From the NCBI GenBank assembly GCA_009930445.1, contig RZYD01000036.1, positions 1 through 13,944 of the forward strand: DNA of 13,944 bases, read 5' to 3'. The DNA comes from Bacteroidia bacterium (GTDB taxonomy: Bacteria; Bacteroidota; Bacteroidia; Bacteroidales; BM520). The notes under the pieces are model-generated. The model did not search any database and had not been told where the DNA came from. It was given only the letters and a program-made list of their open reading frames with translations. Position 1 is the stretch's first letter. Every line of letters begins with the position of its first letter. Both the position numbers and the translations under genes were made by a program. Of the stretch, positions 7,443 through 13,856 are shown one piece after another.

Positions 7443-7589
7443 TTGGAGTGCGCGTGGCAACGAGTGTATCCACGAGGCGACGGCGGTTTTATGGAATTTT
7501 CCCTCTATCAGGAGCCGCCTCGAGTACTCGTTGTCTCCCTATTACAAGGCGGTGTCGCCTCAAGTACTTGTTGCCACCGCACTCCAAGG
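7443..7589. repeat. Dispersed repeat with long imperfect inverted arms
   Basis: The left arm begins TTGGAGTGCG (7443) and the right arm ends CGCACTCCAA (7579-7588). The arms pair imperfectly over about 44 bases, through GTGGCAACGAGT and CGAGGCGAC on the left against GTCGCCTC and TTGTTGCCAC on the right. The right half is itself two related units of about 37 bases (GCCGCCTCGAGTACTCGTTG and GTCGCCTCAAGTACTTGTTG). A related copy occurs at 11881-11955, so this is a genome-dispersed element rather than a local hairpin. It has no coding potential. Its place between kinase and promoter means it could also act as a terminator or insulator. Confidence 0.75.
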
Positions 7590-7697
7590 CTTCCTATCCG
7601 CTTGCCGATAGCAGCAGATTGCTCAAACCACAGGATTATGCGTCCACATTTTCAAATAGTCCGGTTTCATGCATTTTCACGCCGTCCGCAACATATT

Positions 7698-7713
7698 TGG
7701 CACGACAAGTGCA
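7698..7713 (+). promoter_or_regulatory. Sigma-54 (-24/-12) promoter of importer 2
   Basis: TGGCACGACAAGTGCA matches the sigma-54 consensus TGGCACG-N4-TTGCW at every defined base except one (G for the first T of TTGC). The invariant GG (7699-7700) and GC (7711-7712) are exactly 10 bases apart. The expected transcript start is near 7724, about 38 bases before the ATG at 7762. A sigma-54 activator is encoded just upstream (4046-5425), so the pairing is coherent. Confidence 0.8.
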
Positions 7714-7761
7714 CATAGTTCTTTGACCTCATAATGTGTGAGGAATAAACAGGAGAATAAA

Positions 7762-8715
7762 ATGAAGAAGATGTTAACACTTGCTGTCTGTGCATTAATG
7801 CTAACCCCGATTGCATTAATGGCAAAAGATGCCAACAAAAAGAACAACGATGACCCACTTGTTGTCGGTCTTATTATGAAGTCCCTGGCCAATGAGTTTT
7901 TCATGGCGATGGAAGAAGGTGCCCAGGCTTATGCTGAAAAAGATGGTACGTTCACGCTGAAGACAATGGGTATGAACTCAGAAACAGATTTTGATTCTCA
8001 GGTTAATGCGGTAGACAGCCTGATTATTCAGGGTGTGGATCTTATAGTCCTTGCACCAGCTGATTCAGCTGGAATGGTTGCTCCTGTTAAAAGAGCTATT
8101 GATGCCGGGGTTACTGTGATCAACTTTGATGTAACCCTCGATAAAGAAGCACTGAGAGCGGCTGGGCTCCCAGAAGAATTTCTCTTTGTCGGACCCGATA
8201 ATACGGATGGTGCCGAGATGGTGGGGAACTACCTGGGTGAAGCCCTGGGTGAAGGCGGAAAGGTGTTTATTCTCGAAGGCAATCCCGGAGCAGACAACGC
8301 TAAACAGAGAAAAAATGGCTTCATGAAAGCAATTAAAACCCATGGTCTGGAACTGCTTGCATCAAATACAGCACATTGGGAAACGGAAGAAGCGAATACG
8401 CTTATGAGTAACCTTCTGACAAAACACCCGGATGTTCAGGGTGTAATGTGTGCCAATGACTCCATGGCTCTTGGTGTTGTAAGAGCACTGGAAGCAGCCG
8501 GCAGAGAAGATGTTCTGGTTGTCGGATTTGATAATATACCTGCCGTTAAAGAACTTATTCTGAATGATAAAATGCTTGCAACCGTTCACATGGACGGCAC
8601 GGAAATGGCTGTTCTTGCATTCAATGCAGGATTCGAAATTATTGAAGGAAAAAGAGAGAACCTCGGATGGGTTCAGTCTCCCCTCAAGCTTGCCAATAAA
8701 GCGTTTTTTAAATAA
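7762..8715 (+). CDS. Periplasmic sugar-binding protein of a CUT2 ABC importer (importer 2)
   Basis: This 317-residue protein is the substrate-binding subunit of importer 2. A signal peptide (about 1-21) is followed by a lysine- and asparagine-rich linker and then an RbsB-type fold: VVGLIMKSLANEFFMAMEEG, DLIVLAPADSAGMV, 'VFILEGNPGADNAKQR' and VVGFDNIPAVKELI. The ATG at 7762 is preferred because AGGAG lies at 7751-7755. An upstream in-frame GTG (7738) would put a charged extension before the signal peptide and lacks a ribosome binding site. It is the first gene after the sigma-54 promoter, so its expression probably needs the regulator at 4046. It differs clearly from the binding protein at 239-1129, so the two importers likely take different sugars. 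The ligand is unknown. Confidence 0.93.
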   Translation: MKKMLTLAVCALMLTPIALMAKDANKKNNDDPLVVGLIMKSLANEFFMAMEEGAQAYAEKDGTFTLKTMGMNSETDFDSQVNAVDSLIIQGVDLIVLAPADSAGMVAPVKRAIDAGVTVINFDVTLDKEALRAAGLPEEFLFVGPDNTDGAEMVGNYLGEALGEGGKVFILEGNPGADNAKQRKNGFMKAIKTHGLELLASNTAHWETEEANTLMSNLLTKHPDVQGVMCANDSMALGVVRALEAAGREDVLVVGFDNIPAVKELILNDKMLATVHMDGTEMAVLAFNAGFEIIEGKRENLGWVQSPLKLANKAFFK

Positions 8716-8754
8716 GCAGCCTCTTTATTAGTCATACGTTATACGAATCTTAAA

Positions 8755-8815
8755 AAAGGGGGAAATCAGTTATCGGATTACAAAACGATGTGTTACCCGA
8801 TTGATTTCCCCCTTT
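8755..8815 (+). promoter_or_regulatory. Long intercistronic hairpin between binding-protein and ATPase genes
   Basis: AAAGGGGGAAATCA (8755-8768) pairs perfectly with TGATTTCCCCCTTT (8802-8815), and ATCGG (8772-8776) with CCGAT (8797-8801) inside. The right arm ends 10 bases before the ribosome binding site of the ATPase gene. There is only a short T run, so full termination is unlikely. A structure here is expected to cut downstream expression or protect the binding-protein mRNA, giving more binding protein than ATPase, as in other sugar ABC operons. Confidence 0.65.
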
Positions 8816-8835
8816 CTCATGAATCAGGAGTTCTG

Positions 8836-10341
8836 ATGGCCGCTAATAAAATTATTGAACTAAAAAATATCTCCCTTGTTTTTCCTGGAGTCAGAGCGCT
8901 GGATGGAGTGGATCTGAGCATTGAAGAAGGGGAGATTCATATTCTTCTCGGTGAAAACGGTGCTGGAAAATCATCGCTGGTTAAAACACTCTGCGGTGTT
9001 TATACCCAGACCGGGGGAACCATGCTCATGGACGGAAAAGAGTATGCTCCGAGGAATCCTCTTACGGCGATCAATAGCGGGATTCGGGTTGTGTATCAGG
9101 AATTCAATCTTCTGCCCTATCTATCGATTGCAGAAAATATTTTCTTTGAAAAACTGCCTAAAAAAGGCTGTTTAGTCGATTTTAAAAAACTTTACTCAGA
9201 TGCAGCGGCCATAATGGCCAAGGTTGGACTGGATAAGGTTTCTCCCAAGACGCTCGTGGAGATGCTCGGGGTGGCGCAGATGCAGCTTGTCGAGATTGCC
9301 AAAGCATTGTCTGGTCACAGTCGCATCCTTATTCTCGATGAACCCACTGCGACGCTTATGCCAGATGAAATTAATACACTCTTCGAACTGCTCATGAAGT
9401 TGAAGGCGGAGGGTGTTTCCATCATATATATTTCTCACAGACTGAATGAAATATTCAGAATCGGGGACAGGGTTACCGTCTTAAGAAATGGACAGCTGGT
9501 TGCTACAAAGAAAGCGTCTGAACTTGATATTCCGTCTATTGTTAAAATGATGGTCGGACGCAATATGGAATCAGAGTACCCTTTTGACGAAAGTGTGACC
9601 CCCTCTTCGCCGCTTCTAGAAGTTAAAAATCTGATTTACCAGGGCAATCCCCATCCTAAGTCATTTACGCTCAGGAAGGGAGAAATTCTTGGCATTGCCG
9701 GACTTGTTGGCTCGGGACGAACCGAGACCATGAGAGCTCTTTTTGGCGCCGATACCAAGGCCGCAGGGCAGATTTTTCTCAATGGCGAGGAGCTTCATAT
9801 TACCAGTCCGAAAAATGCCGTTGAAAAAGGGATCTGCCTCCTTACTGAGGACCGTAAGCAGCAGGGGCTCATCCTGGAAATGAGTTGTGTTGAGAATACA
9901 ACCATTACAGATCTTAAATCCGTTTCCTTCCGGGGCTTTCTTAACCGCGAAAAGGAAACAGAGGCTACTGAAAAACAAATTAGTGAAATGAATATTAAAA
10001 CCCCGGGAATTAATCAGAAAACCCTTCATCTATCTGGTGGCAATCAGCAGAAAATACTCATAGGCAAGTGGCTCTACAGAGATTCGGAAGTATTCATCTT
10101 TGATGAACCGACCAGAGGAATTGATGTTGGTGCCAAATATGAGATCTACCTTCTTCTGTGGAAACTTGCATCCATGGGACGGGGCATCATCATGGTGTCA
10201 TCAGATCTTCCTGAACTTCTCGGCGTCTGTCATAGAATCCTGGTCTTTTCCGATGGTAAAATTACAGGAGAACTGGATCGGAAAGAATTTGATCCGGAAA
10301 GCATTCTTAAGTTGTCTTATAGTGAATATTTAAATGCCTGA
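8836..10341 (+). CDS. CUT2-family sugar ABC transporter ATPase with two ABC domains (importer 2)
   Basis: This 501-residue cytoplasmic ATPase is built like RbsA. Domain 1 has Walker A GENGAGKSS (39-47, with Ser for the usual final Thr), Q88, signature region LGVAQMQ (144-150), Walker B ILILDE (164-169) and H201. Domain 2 has GLVGSGRTE, then LSGGNQQK and IFDEPTRGID. The start at 8836 is supported by CAGGAG five bases upstream. A longer frame from 8788 would add 16 residues encoded inside the hairpin arm and is rejected. It follows the binding-protein gene and precedes the permease gene. Its domain 1 is a natural comparison for the ABC domain of the kinase at 5412. Confidence 0.93.
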   Translation: MAANKIIELKNISLVFPGVRALDGVDLSIEEGEIHILLGENGAGKSSLVKTLCGVYTQTGGTMLMDGKEYAPRNPLTAINSGIRVVYQEFNLLPYLSIAENIFFEKLPKKGCLVDFKKLYSDAAAIMAKVGLDKVSPKTLVEMLGVAQMQLVEIAKALSGHSRILILDEPTATLMPDEINTLFELLMKLKAEGVSIIYISHRLNEIFRIGDRVTVLRNGQLVATKKASELDIPSIVKMMVGRNMESEYPFDESVTPSSPLLEVKNLIYQGNPHPKSFTLRKGEILGIAGLVGSGRTETMRALFGADTKAAGQIFLNGEELHITSPKNAVEKGICLLTEDRKQQGLILEMSCVENTTITDLKSVSFRGFLNREKETEATEKQISEMNIKTPGINQKTLHLSGGNQQKILIGKWLYRDSEVFIFDEPTRGIDVGAKYEIYLLLWKLASMGRGIIMVSSDLPELLGVCHRILVFSDGKITGELDRKEFDPESILKLSYSEYLNA

Positions 10342-10378
10342 ATCTGAAATTGAATTTATAAAAAAAGGAGTTCCCGTA

Positions 10379-11380
10379 ATGACCTCGAAAATTACTGAAA
10401 ATACCCGGTGGCGGTCACTGATTAATGTTTTTCTCAAAGAAGTTGGTATCGGAGTGGTACTCCTGGTGCTGGTTGTGGCCTTCAGCTTAGCCGCACCCCG
10501 CTTTTTTTCGGTGCTTAATGTCTCCAATATCTTTACACAGATCAGCATTAACACTGTGATTGCGGTGGGCATGACCTTTGTCATACTTTTAGGCGGCATC
10601 GACCTCTCTGTAGGTTCTGTTCTGGCACTCTGTTCCATTATCGCCGGTAAAGCCCTGACGAATCCTTCGCTTCCTTTTGGCACAGCGATCGTTCTTGCAG
10701 TTACGCTAAGTATTGCTTCGGGGATGCTCATTGGGTTCTTTAACGGCTTTATCTCTGAGACATGGAAGATACACTCCTTCATTGTTACTCTGGGCATGTT
10801 GAACATTGCCCGCGGATTGGCTCTTCAGATCAGTCATTCACGTACCATTTTTAATTTCCCCCAAATTTTCAAAGATTTTGGAACGACGACATACTTTGAG
10901 GTTTTCCCCGCAATTTTTCTAATAGCACTGGCCCTTGTTGTTATTGGAACGATCATTCTGCGGAAAACAGTATTTGGGCGTATGATATTTGCTATAGGCA
11001 ATAATGAAGAATCGGTACGTCTTTCGGGGCATAATGTGAAGTTCTACAAGGTTATGGCCTATACCATATGTGGCGGAACAGTGGGCATCGCTACGATTAT
11101 GTATATGCTGCGGATGGGTATCGCCAGTCCCATTCTTGGCGTAGGTTTCGAACTTAATGCGATTGCCGCAGTGGTTATTGGCGGCACAAGTATGAGCGGA
11201 GGAAAAGGCTCTCTCATCGGTACATTTCTGGGAGCATCTATCATGGGTGTCCTTAACAATGGGCTTCTCCTCATTGGAATGGGTGACTTTGCCCGCCAGA
11301 TTGTAACGGGGGCCATTATTATTCTGGCAGTTATTCTCGATACCTACAGAAACAAGCTTTCTGCCAAATTTAATGCCTGA
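10379..11380 (+). CDS. CUT2-family sugar ABC transporter permease (importer 2)
   Basis: This 333-residue integral membrane protein would form the channel of importer 2. It has about 8-10 hydrophobic segments and the family motif LLGGIDLSVGSVLALCS, plus IAAVVIGGTSMSGGKGSLIG near the C-terminus. I chose the ATG at 10379 because AAAGGAG lies 8 bases upstream. The longer frame from 10334, overlapping the ATPase stop as ATGCCTGA, would add 15 charged residues and has no ribosome binding site. It is the last gene of the importer 2 operon. The length is normal and no defect is seen. Confidence 0.92.
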   Translation: MTSKITENTRWRSLINVFLKEVGIGVVLLVLVVAFSLAAPRFFSVLNVSNIFTQISINTVIAVGMTFVILLGGIDLSVGSVLALCSIIAGKALTNPSLPFGTAIVLAVTLSIASGMLIGFFNGFISETWKIHSFIVTLGMLNIARGLALQISHSRTIFNFPQIFKDFGTTTYFEVFPAIFLIALALVVIGTIILRKTVFGRMIFAIGNNEESVRLSGHNVKFYKVMAYTICGGTVGIATIMYMLRMGIASPILGVGFELNAIAAVVIGGTSMSGGKGSLIGTFLGASIMGVLNNGLLLIGMGDFARQIVTGAIIILAVILDTYRNKLSAKFNA

Positions 11381-11398
11381 TAGTAAAATTGATTTTCA

Positions 11399-11442
11399 GG
11401 GTGCAGTTCGTTTATGCCAAGCAAACGCTCTGAGCGGCACCC
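11399..11442 (+). terminator. Stem-loop after the importer 2 operon
   Basis: GGGTGC (11399-11404) pairs with GCACCC (11437-11442), and CGTTT (11409-11413) with AAACG (11423-11427) inside. It starts 19 bases after the permease stop. No T run follows directly, so it is at best a weak or factor-assisted terminator or an mRNA-end stabiliser. Confidence 0.35.
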
Positions 11443-11445
11443 AAG

Positions 11446-11492
11446 CGTTTCAACCGACACCCGTTTTTCAGTTTTGTAAACCGTTTGAAACG
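11446..11492 (+). repeat. Inverted repeat CGTTTCAA / TTGAAACG
   Basis: An 8-bp perfect inverted repeat (11446-11453 and 11485-11492) lies right after the preceding stem-loop. The loop is T-rich (CGTTTTTCAGTTTTG). The two structures together may form the 3' end of the importer 2 mRNA. No function can be assigned. Confidence 0.4.
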
Positions 11493-11551
11493 TAACTGTT
11501 GGGAGCCGGTCTAAATGATGGAAATGTGAACGGGGAAAATCACGTTATCCG

Positions 11552-11683
11552 ATGGAAAAGACACGCGATCCATATCTGATGAAGAAGATGAAGAAGATTC
11601 AAATAATCCAGCAGACAGCGACGAAAATAACTGACAAGCCGGACGCTGACAATCGCAATAATAACCTGTCCCTATGTCCCTAA
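11552..11683 (+). CDS. Possible small ORF (43 codons), doubtful
   Basis: An ATG at 11552 opens a 43-codon frame rich in lysine, glutamine and asparagine, ending at TAA 11681-11683. No ribosome binding site is visible and I recognise no family. Another frame of the same stretch (about 11536-11632) encodes an acidic tail, SDEEDEEDSNN, ending in a stop, which could be the end of a decayed gene. I do not consider either one established. Confidence 0.12.
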   Translation: MEKTRDPYLMKKMKKIQIIQQTATKITDKPDADNRNNNLSLCP

Positions 11684-11692
11684 AATGGGAGC

Positions 11693-11710
11693 GCCGACCG
11701 TCTGGTCGGC
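11693..11710. repeat. Short GC-rich hairpin
   Basis: GCCGACC and GGTCGGC form a perfect 7-bp stem with a GTCT loop. It follows CCTGTCCCTATGTCCC and lies directly before the palindromic repeats. It may be a REP-like unit or a weak terminator; no T run follows. Confidence 0.45.
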
Positions 11711-11715
11711 TCTTC

Positions 11716-11740
11716 AAAAGTTCCAATCATTGGAACTTTT
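11716..11740. repeat. Palindromic repeat, copy 1 (core TTCCAATCATTGGAA)
   Basis: The arms AAAAGTTCCAAT and ATTGGAACTTTT are perfect 12-bp inverted repeats around a single central C. The same core occurs at 11757 and 12091. The A-rich left flank and T-rich right flank mean each copy could act as a two-way terminator. Confidence 0.8.
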
Positions 11741-11756
11741 TTTCGGACGCATTTCA

Positions 11757-11781
11757 AAAAGTTCCAATCATTGGAACTTTT
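11757..11781. repeat. Palindromic repeat, copy 2
   Basis: This is identical to copy 1 over all 25 bases and lies 16 bases after it. The spacer is TTTCGGACGCATTTCA. Two identical copies this close suggest either tandem duplication or a paired-palindrome mobile unit. Confidence 0.8.
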
Positions 11782-11831
11782 GTATGGAGCCGCACTGGCG
11801 TAAAAATGGCCGGTTCAGCTTGGACTTTTTG

Positions 11832-12029
11832 TCCACAGATTGCGCAGATTGATACCCGTTTGTCGCGTCAGAAATGTGCCGCCGCCTCGTTCCTCGTTGT
11901 CGGCACCTAACAGGGCGGTGCCGCCTCCGATCGTCGTTGTCCCCGCACTCCAGGGCATTTCTCTGCCGATGACACCGCTTTCACTGATTATGTTTCTCCT
12001 CAATCTGCGAAATCTGCTTAATCTGTGGA
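11832..12029. repeat. About 200-bp segment bounded by inverted CAGATT-type repeats
   Basis: TCCACAGATT (11832-11841), followed by GCGCAGATT, faces AATCTGTGGA (12020-12029), which is preceded by AATCTGCGAAATCTGC. The bounded segment encloses the dispersed repeat at 11881-11955. It has no coding potential on either strand that I trust. The structure suggests a small non-autonomous element or a nested insertion of repeats. Confidence 0.5.
11881..11955. repeat. Second copy of the dispersed repeat
   Basis: The sequence matches 7514-7589 in order and orientation: GCCGCCTCG, then CTCGTTGTC, then AGGGCGGTGCCGCCTC, then CGTTGTCC, then CCGCACTCCAGGG. It has the same two-unit structure but diverged bases, as expected of an old dispersed family. 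Only the right half of the longer element at 7443 is clearly represented. Confidence 0.65.
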
Positions 12030-12090
12030 TGATCTCCTACATTGCACGACAGAAGCACAAAAGCGACGGAACAACCATGCGTGTCGCAGT

Positions 12091-12105
12091 TTCCAATCAT
12101 TGGAA
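12091..12105. repeat. Palindromic repeat, copy 3
   Basis: The core TTCCAATCATTGGAA matches copies 1 and 2, but the next outer base pair (T and C) does not pair, so the stem is shorter. It lies about 110 bases from the end of the sulfotransferase gene. Confidence 0.7.
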
Positions 12106-12214
12106 CTTTCTAAAAATGTTTATCCCCAATCTACTACCTTCCACCCTATGAAAACGCTATTCCAGACCAGTATCAGTGGGCGAGTGACCAGGCTGCCTAA
12201 AAAACGATTTCTTA

Positions 12215-13816
12215 TCAATTAATTTCATGTTGCAACTCGGGCTCGATGACCCGCATCATACCGTCCACATCCAGTGTTCCACCGAGAAACGTATTGATGC
12301 GCTCGGATTCGGTCAGAGGATCCTGAAGGCAGGCCTGATAGCGCACAACGAGCGTGGGAATGCGATGAATTGCGAGGAACTGTTTCACCTGGCGCATGCG
12401 TGTTTCATAAAGCTGCATTAGGTTTTCATCGGTCTTAGAGGCACCTTTTCGTTGCTGTGCCGCCAGCATTTTTCGCTGGGACGAAACAATATCCTGCATG
12501 TTGCGCTCCATTAGCAGTACGCCATACTTCATCGTCGACGAGAGCGGAAGTGCTGGAAGTAGCGGAGCCACAATCTTCACCGCCTGCCCGCCGATGTCCT
12601 TGAGCCAGGTCGCATCGCGTCGTAGTGTTTTCACACGTTCATCTTCAAAATAGCCGCGAATATTGGATTCGTCGCGTTCTCGAACACCATCGGTGCAGAT
12701 AGGCATTCCGCCCGCCTGCAATAGCTGCATCAGCATCGATGTGCCCGAGCGTGGTAATCCAGAGGCAATCACAACGCACTCCGATAAGGGGACTTCGATG
12801 GCACTTGGTAGGCGTTCATCATCCAGCACATCGCAACTGGATAGCACCGGACGTCGTTTGGGAGAGAGGTCTATATCGGACGGATCGACCGCTCCTTCCT
12901 TGAGCATTTTTAGGCGTTTACGAGCGTTTTCAGCCAGACGGTACCAGGTGTTGGCCGAAGGTAAATCGTTCATGTGTCGACAAATATAGCTAAGTTGGCG
13001 ATAGGCCTCCACCATGTTCGGGTTCAGATCAGTGGCTGTTTTCAACGAGTCCACCGCACGCAAGAGACGGCCTTCACGCGCCAGAGAAAAACCATGATAA
13101 AAATGTGCTATGGGGAGCTGATACATATACCCGATGCACCGTTTTGCTTCCCCGATCGTTTCAAAATAGCGCTTTTGATGGATGTAACACCGACACAGAC
13201 CCGGACGCGGCTGCACATAGCCCGGATCGAGGGCCACTGCTTGCTGAAAGGCCTCTTCCGCCTGCTCCCATCGACGCAACCGCATACATGCTTCCCCCAG
13301 ATGCAACAGCGTTCCGGGATGTCCGGGAAGCACTTTATGAATCTCCTTAAACAGATCCAGTGCCTGCTGATACTGCTTCTCGGCCAACAGCTGCACCCCT
13401 TCCATACGCAGTATATCCATGTGATTGATCTGCGCACGACTCTTCAAATTGCGCACCGTGGTTTGCTCTTCTTCTGTCAGGTCTTCCGGCTTTTTGTCGG
13501 GGTGTTCCTCCACCCATTTTTTTAGTTCGCCGGCGGCTTTTTCGGCATCCTCCTGCGTACGTTCTTTCAGTTGATCCAGAACGGTTCGCGCCTGTTCAAT
13601 CCTACCCAGATTTTGACAACACCGCACCCATTGAACACCGAACCGATGTTCATACGGCCAGGTCTGATAGATCGCCTCAAGCAGGGGAACCGCTTTGACG
13701 AACAACATCGCGTTCATATACGAGCGAGCCAGATTGTAATCAAGCTCCCGGCGTGTTTCATCCATAGCGATTTGCAGATTATCATTCGGCTTGTCAATAT
13801 AACCCAGGTCTACCAA
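12215..13816 (-). CDS. TPR-repeat protein with C-terminal sulfotransferase domain, 5' end missing
   Basis: The first 300 residues or so contain tetratricopeptide repeats, for example 'GTLLHLGEACMRLRRWEQAEEAFQQAVALDPGY' style units near 168-200, with a charged linker near 85-125. From about residue 346 a sulfotransferase domain follows, with the PAPS 5'-phosphosulfate loop GLPRSGTSMLM (353-363). The TTG at 13816 is only the first possible start. The frame stays open without an ATG to about 13856 and reaches a stop inside the intron-like sequence at 13888-13886. I therefore think this is the 3' part of a longer gene interrupted at 13856/13857. From memory, similar TPR segments follow a phosphodiesterase/alkaline-phosphatase-like domain in PVC bacteria, which could be the missing part. 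GC content is higher than in the importers. Confidence 0.8.
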   Translation of the reverse strand: MVDLGYIDKPNDNLQIAMDETRRELDYNLARSYMNAMLFVKAVPLLEAIYQTWPYEHRFGVQWVRCCQNLGRIEQARTVLDQLKERTQEDAEKAAGELKKWVEEHPDKKPEDLTEEEQTTVRNLKSRAQINHMDILRMEGVQLLAEKQYQQALDLFKEIHKVLPGHPGTLLHLGEACMRLRRWEQAEEAFQQAVALDPGYVQPRPGLCRCYIHQKRYFETIGEAKRCIGYMYQLPIAHFYHGFSLAREGRLLRAVDSLKTATDLNPNMVEAYRQLSYICRHMNDLPSANTWYRLAENARKRLKMLKEGAVDPSDIDLSPKRRPVLSSCDVLDDERLPSAIEVPLSECVVIASGLPRSGTSMLMQLLQAGGMPICTDGVRERDESNIRGYFEDERVKTLRRDATWLKDIGGQAVKIVAPLLPALPLSSTMKYGVLLMERNMQDIVSSQRKMLAAQQRKGASKTDENLMQLYETRMRQVKQFLAIHRIPTLVVRYQACLQDPLTESERINTFLGGTLDVDGMMRVIEPELQHEIN

Positions 13817-13856
13817 CTGCTGTAAGGTCGCCGCTGCATCGAAACAAGGACAGGCT

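Noticed and set aside
7443..7589. CRISPR array
   Set aside because: The units are few, diverged and inverted relative to each other, with no uniform spacers and no cas genes nearby.
7332..7738. Open frames on both strands between the kinase and importer 2
   Set aside because: They run through an inverted-repeat element, lack ribosome binding sites, are rich in arginine, cysteine and serine in ways typical of non-coding frames, and overlap one another in all frames. The stretch is better read as a control region plus a repeat.
11674..12222. Overlapping plus- and minus-strand frames of 62-103 codons
   Set aside because: They read through palindromic and dispersed repeats and resemble no family. 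None has a convincing ribosome binding site.
12974..13525. 183-codon plus-strand frame
   Set aside because: It lies wholly inside the TPR-sulfotransferase gene on the opposite strand, whose repeats and P-loop are clear. The plus-strand frame has a shadow-like composition.
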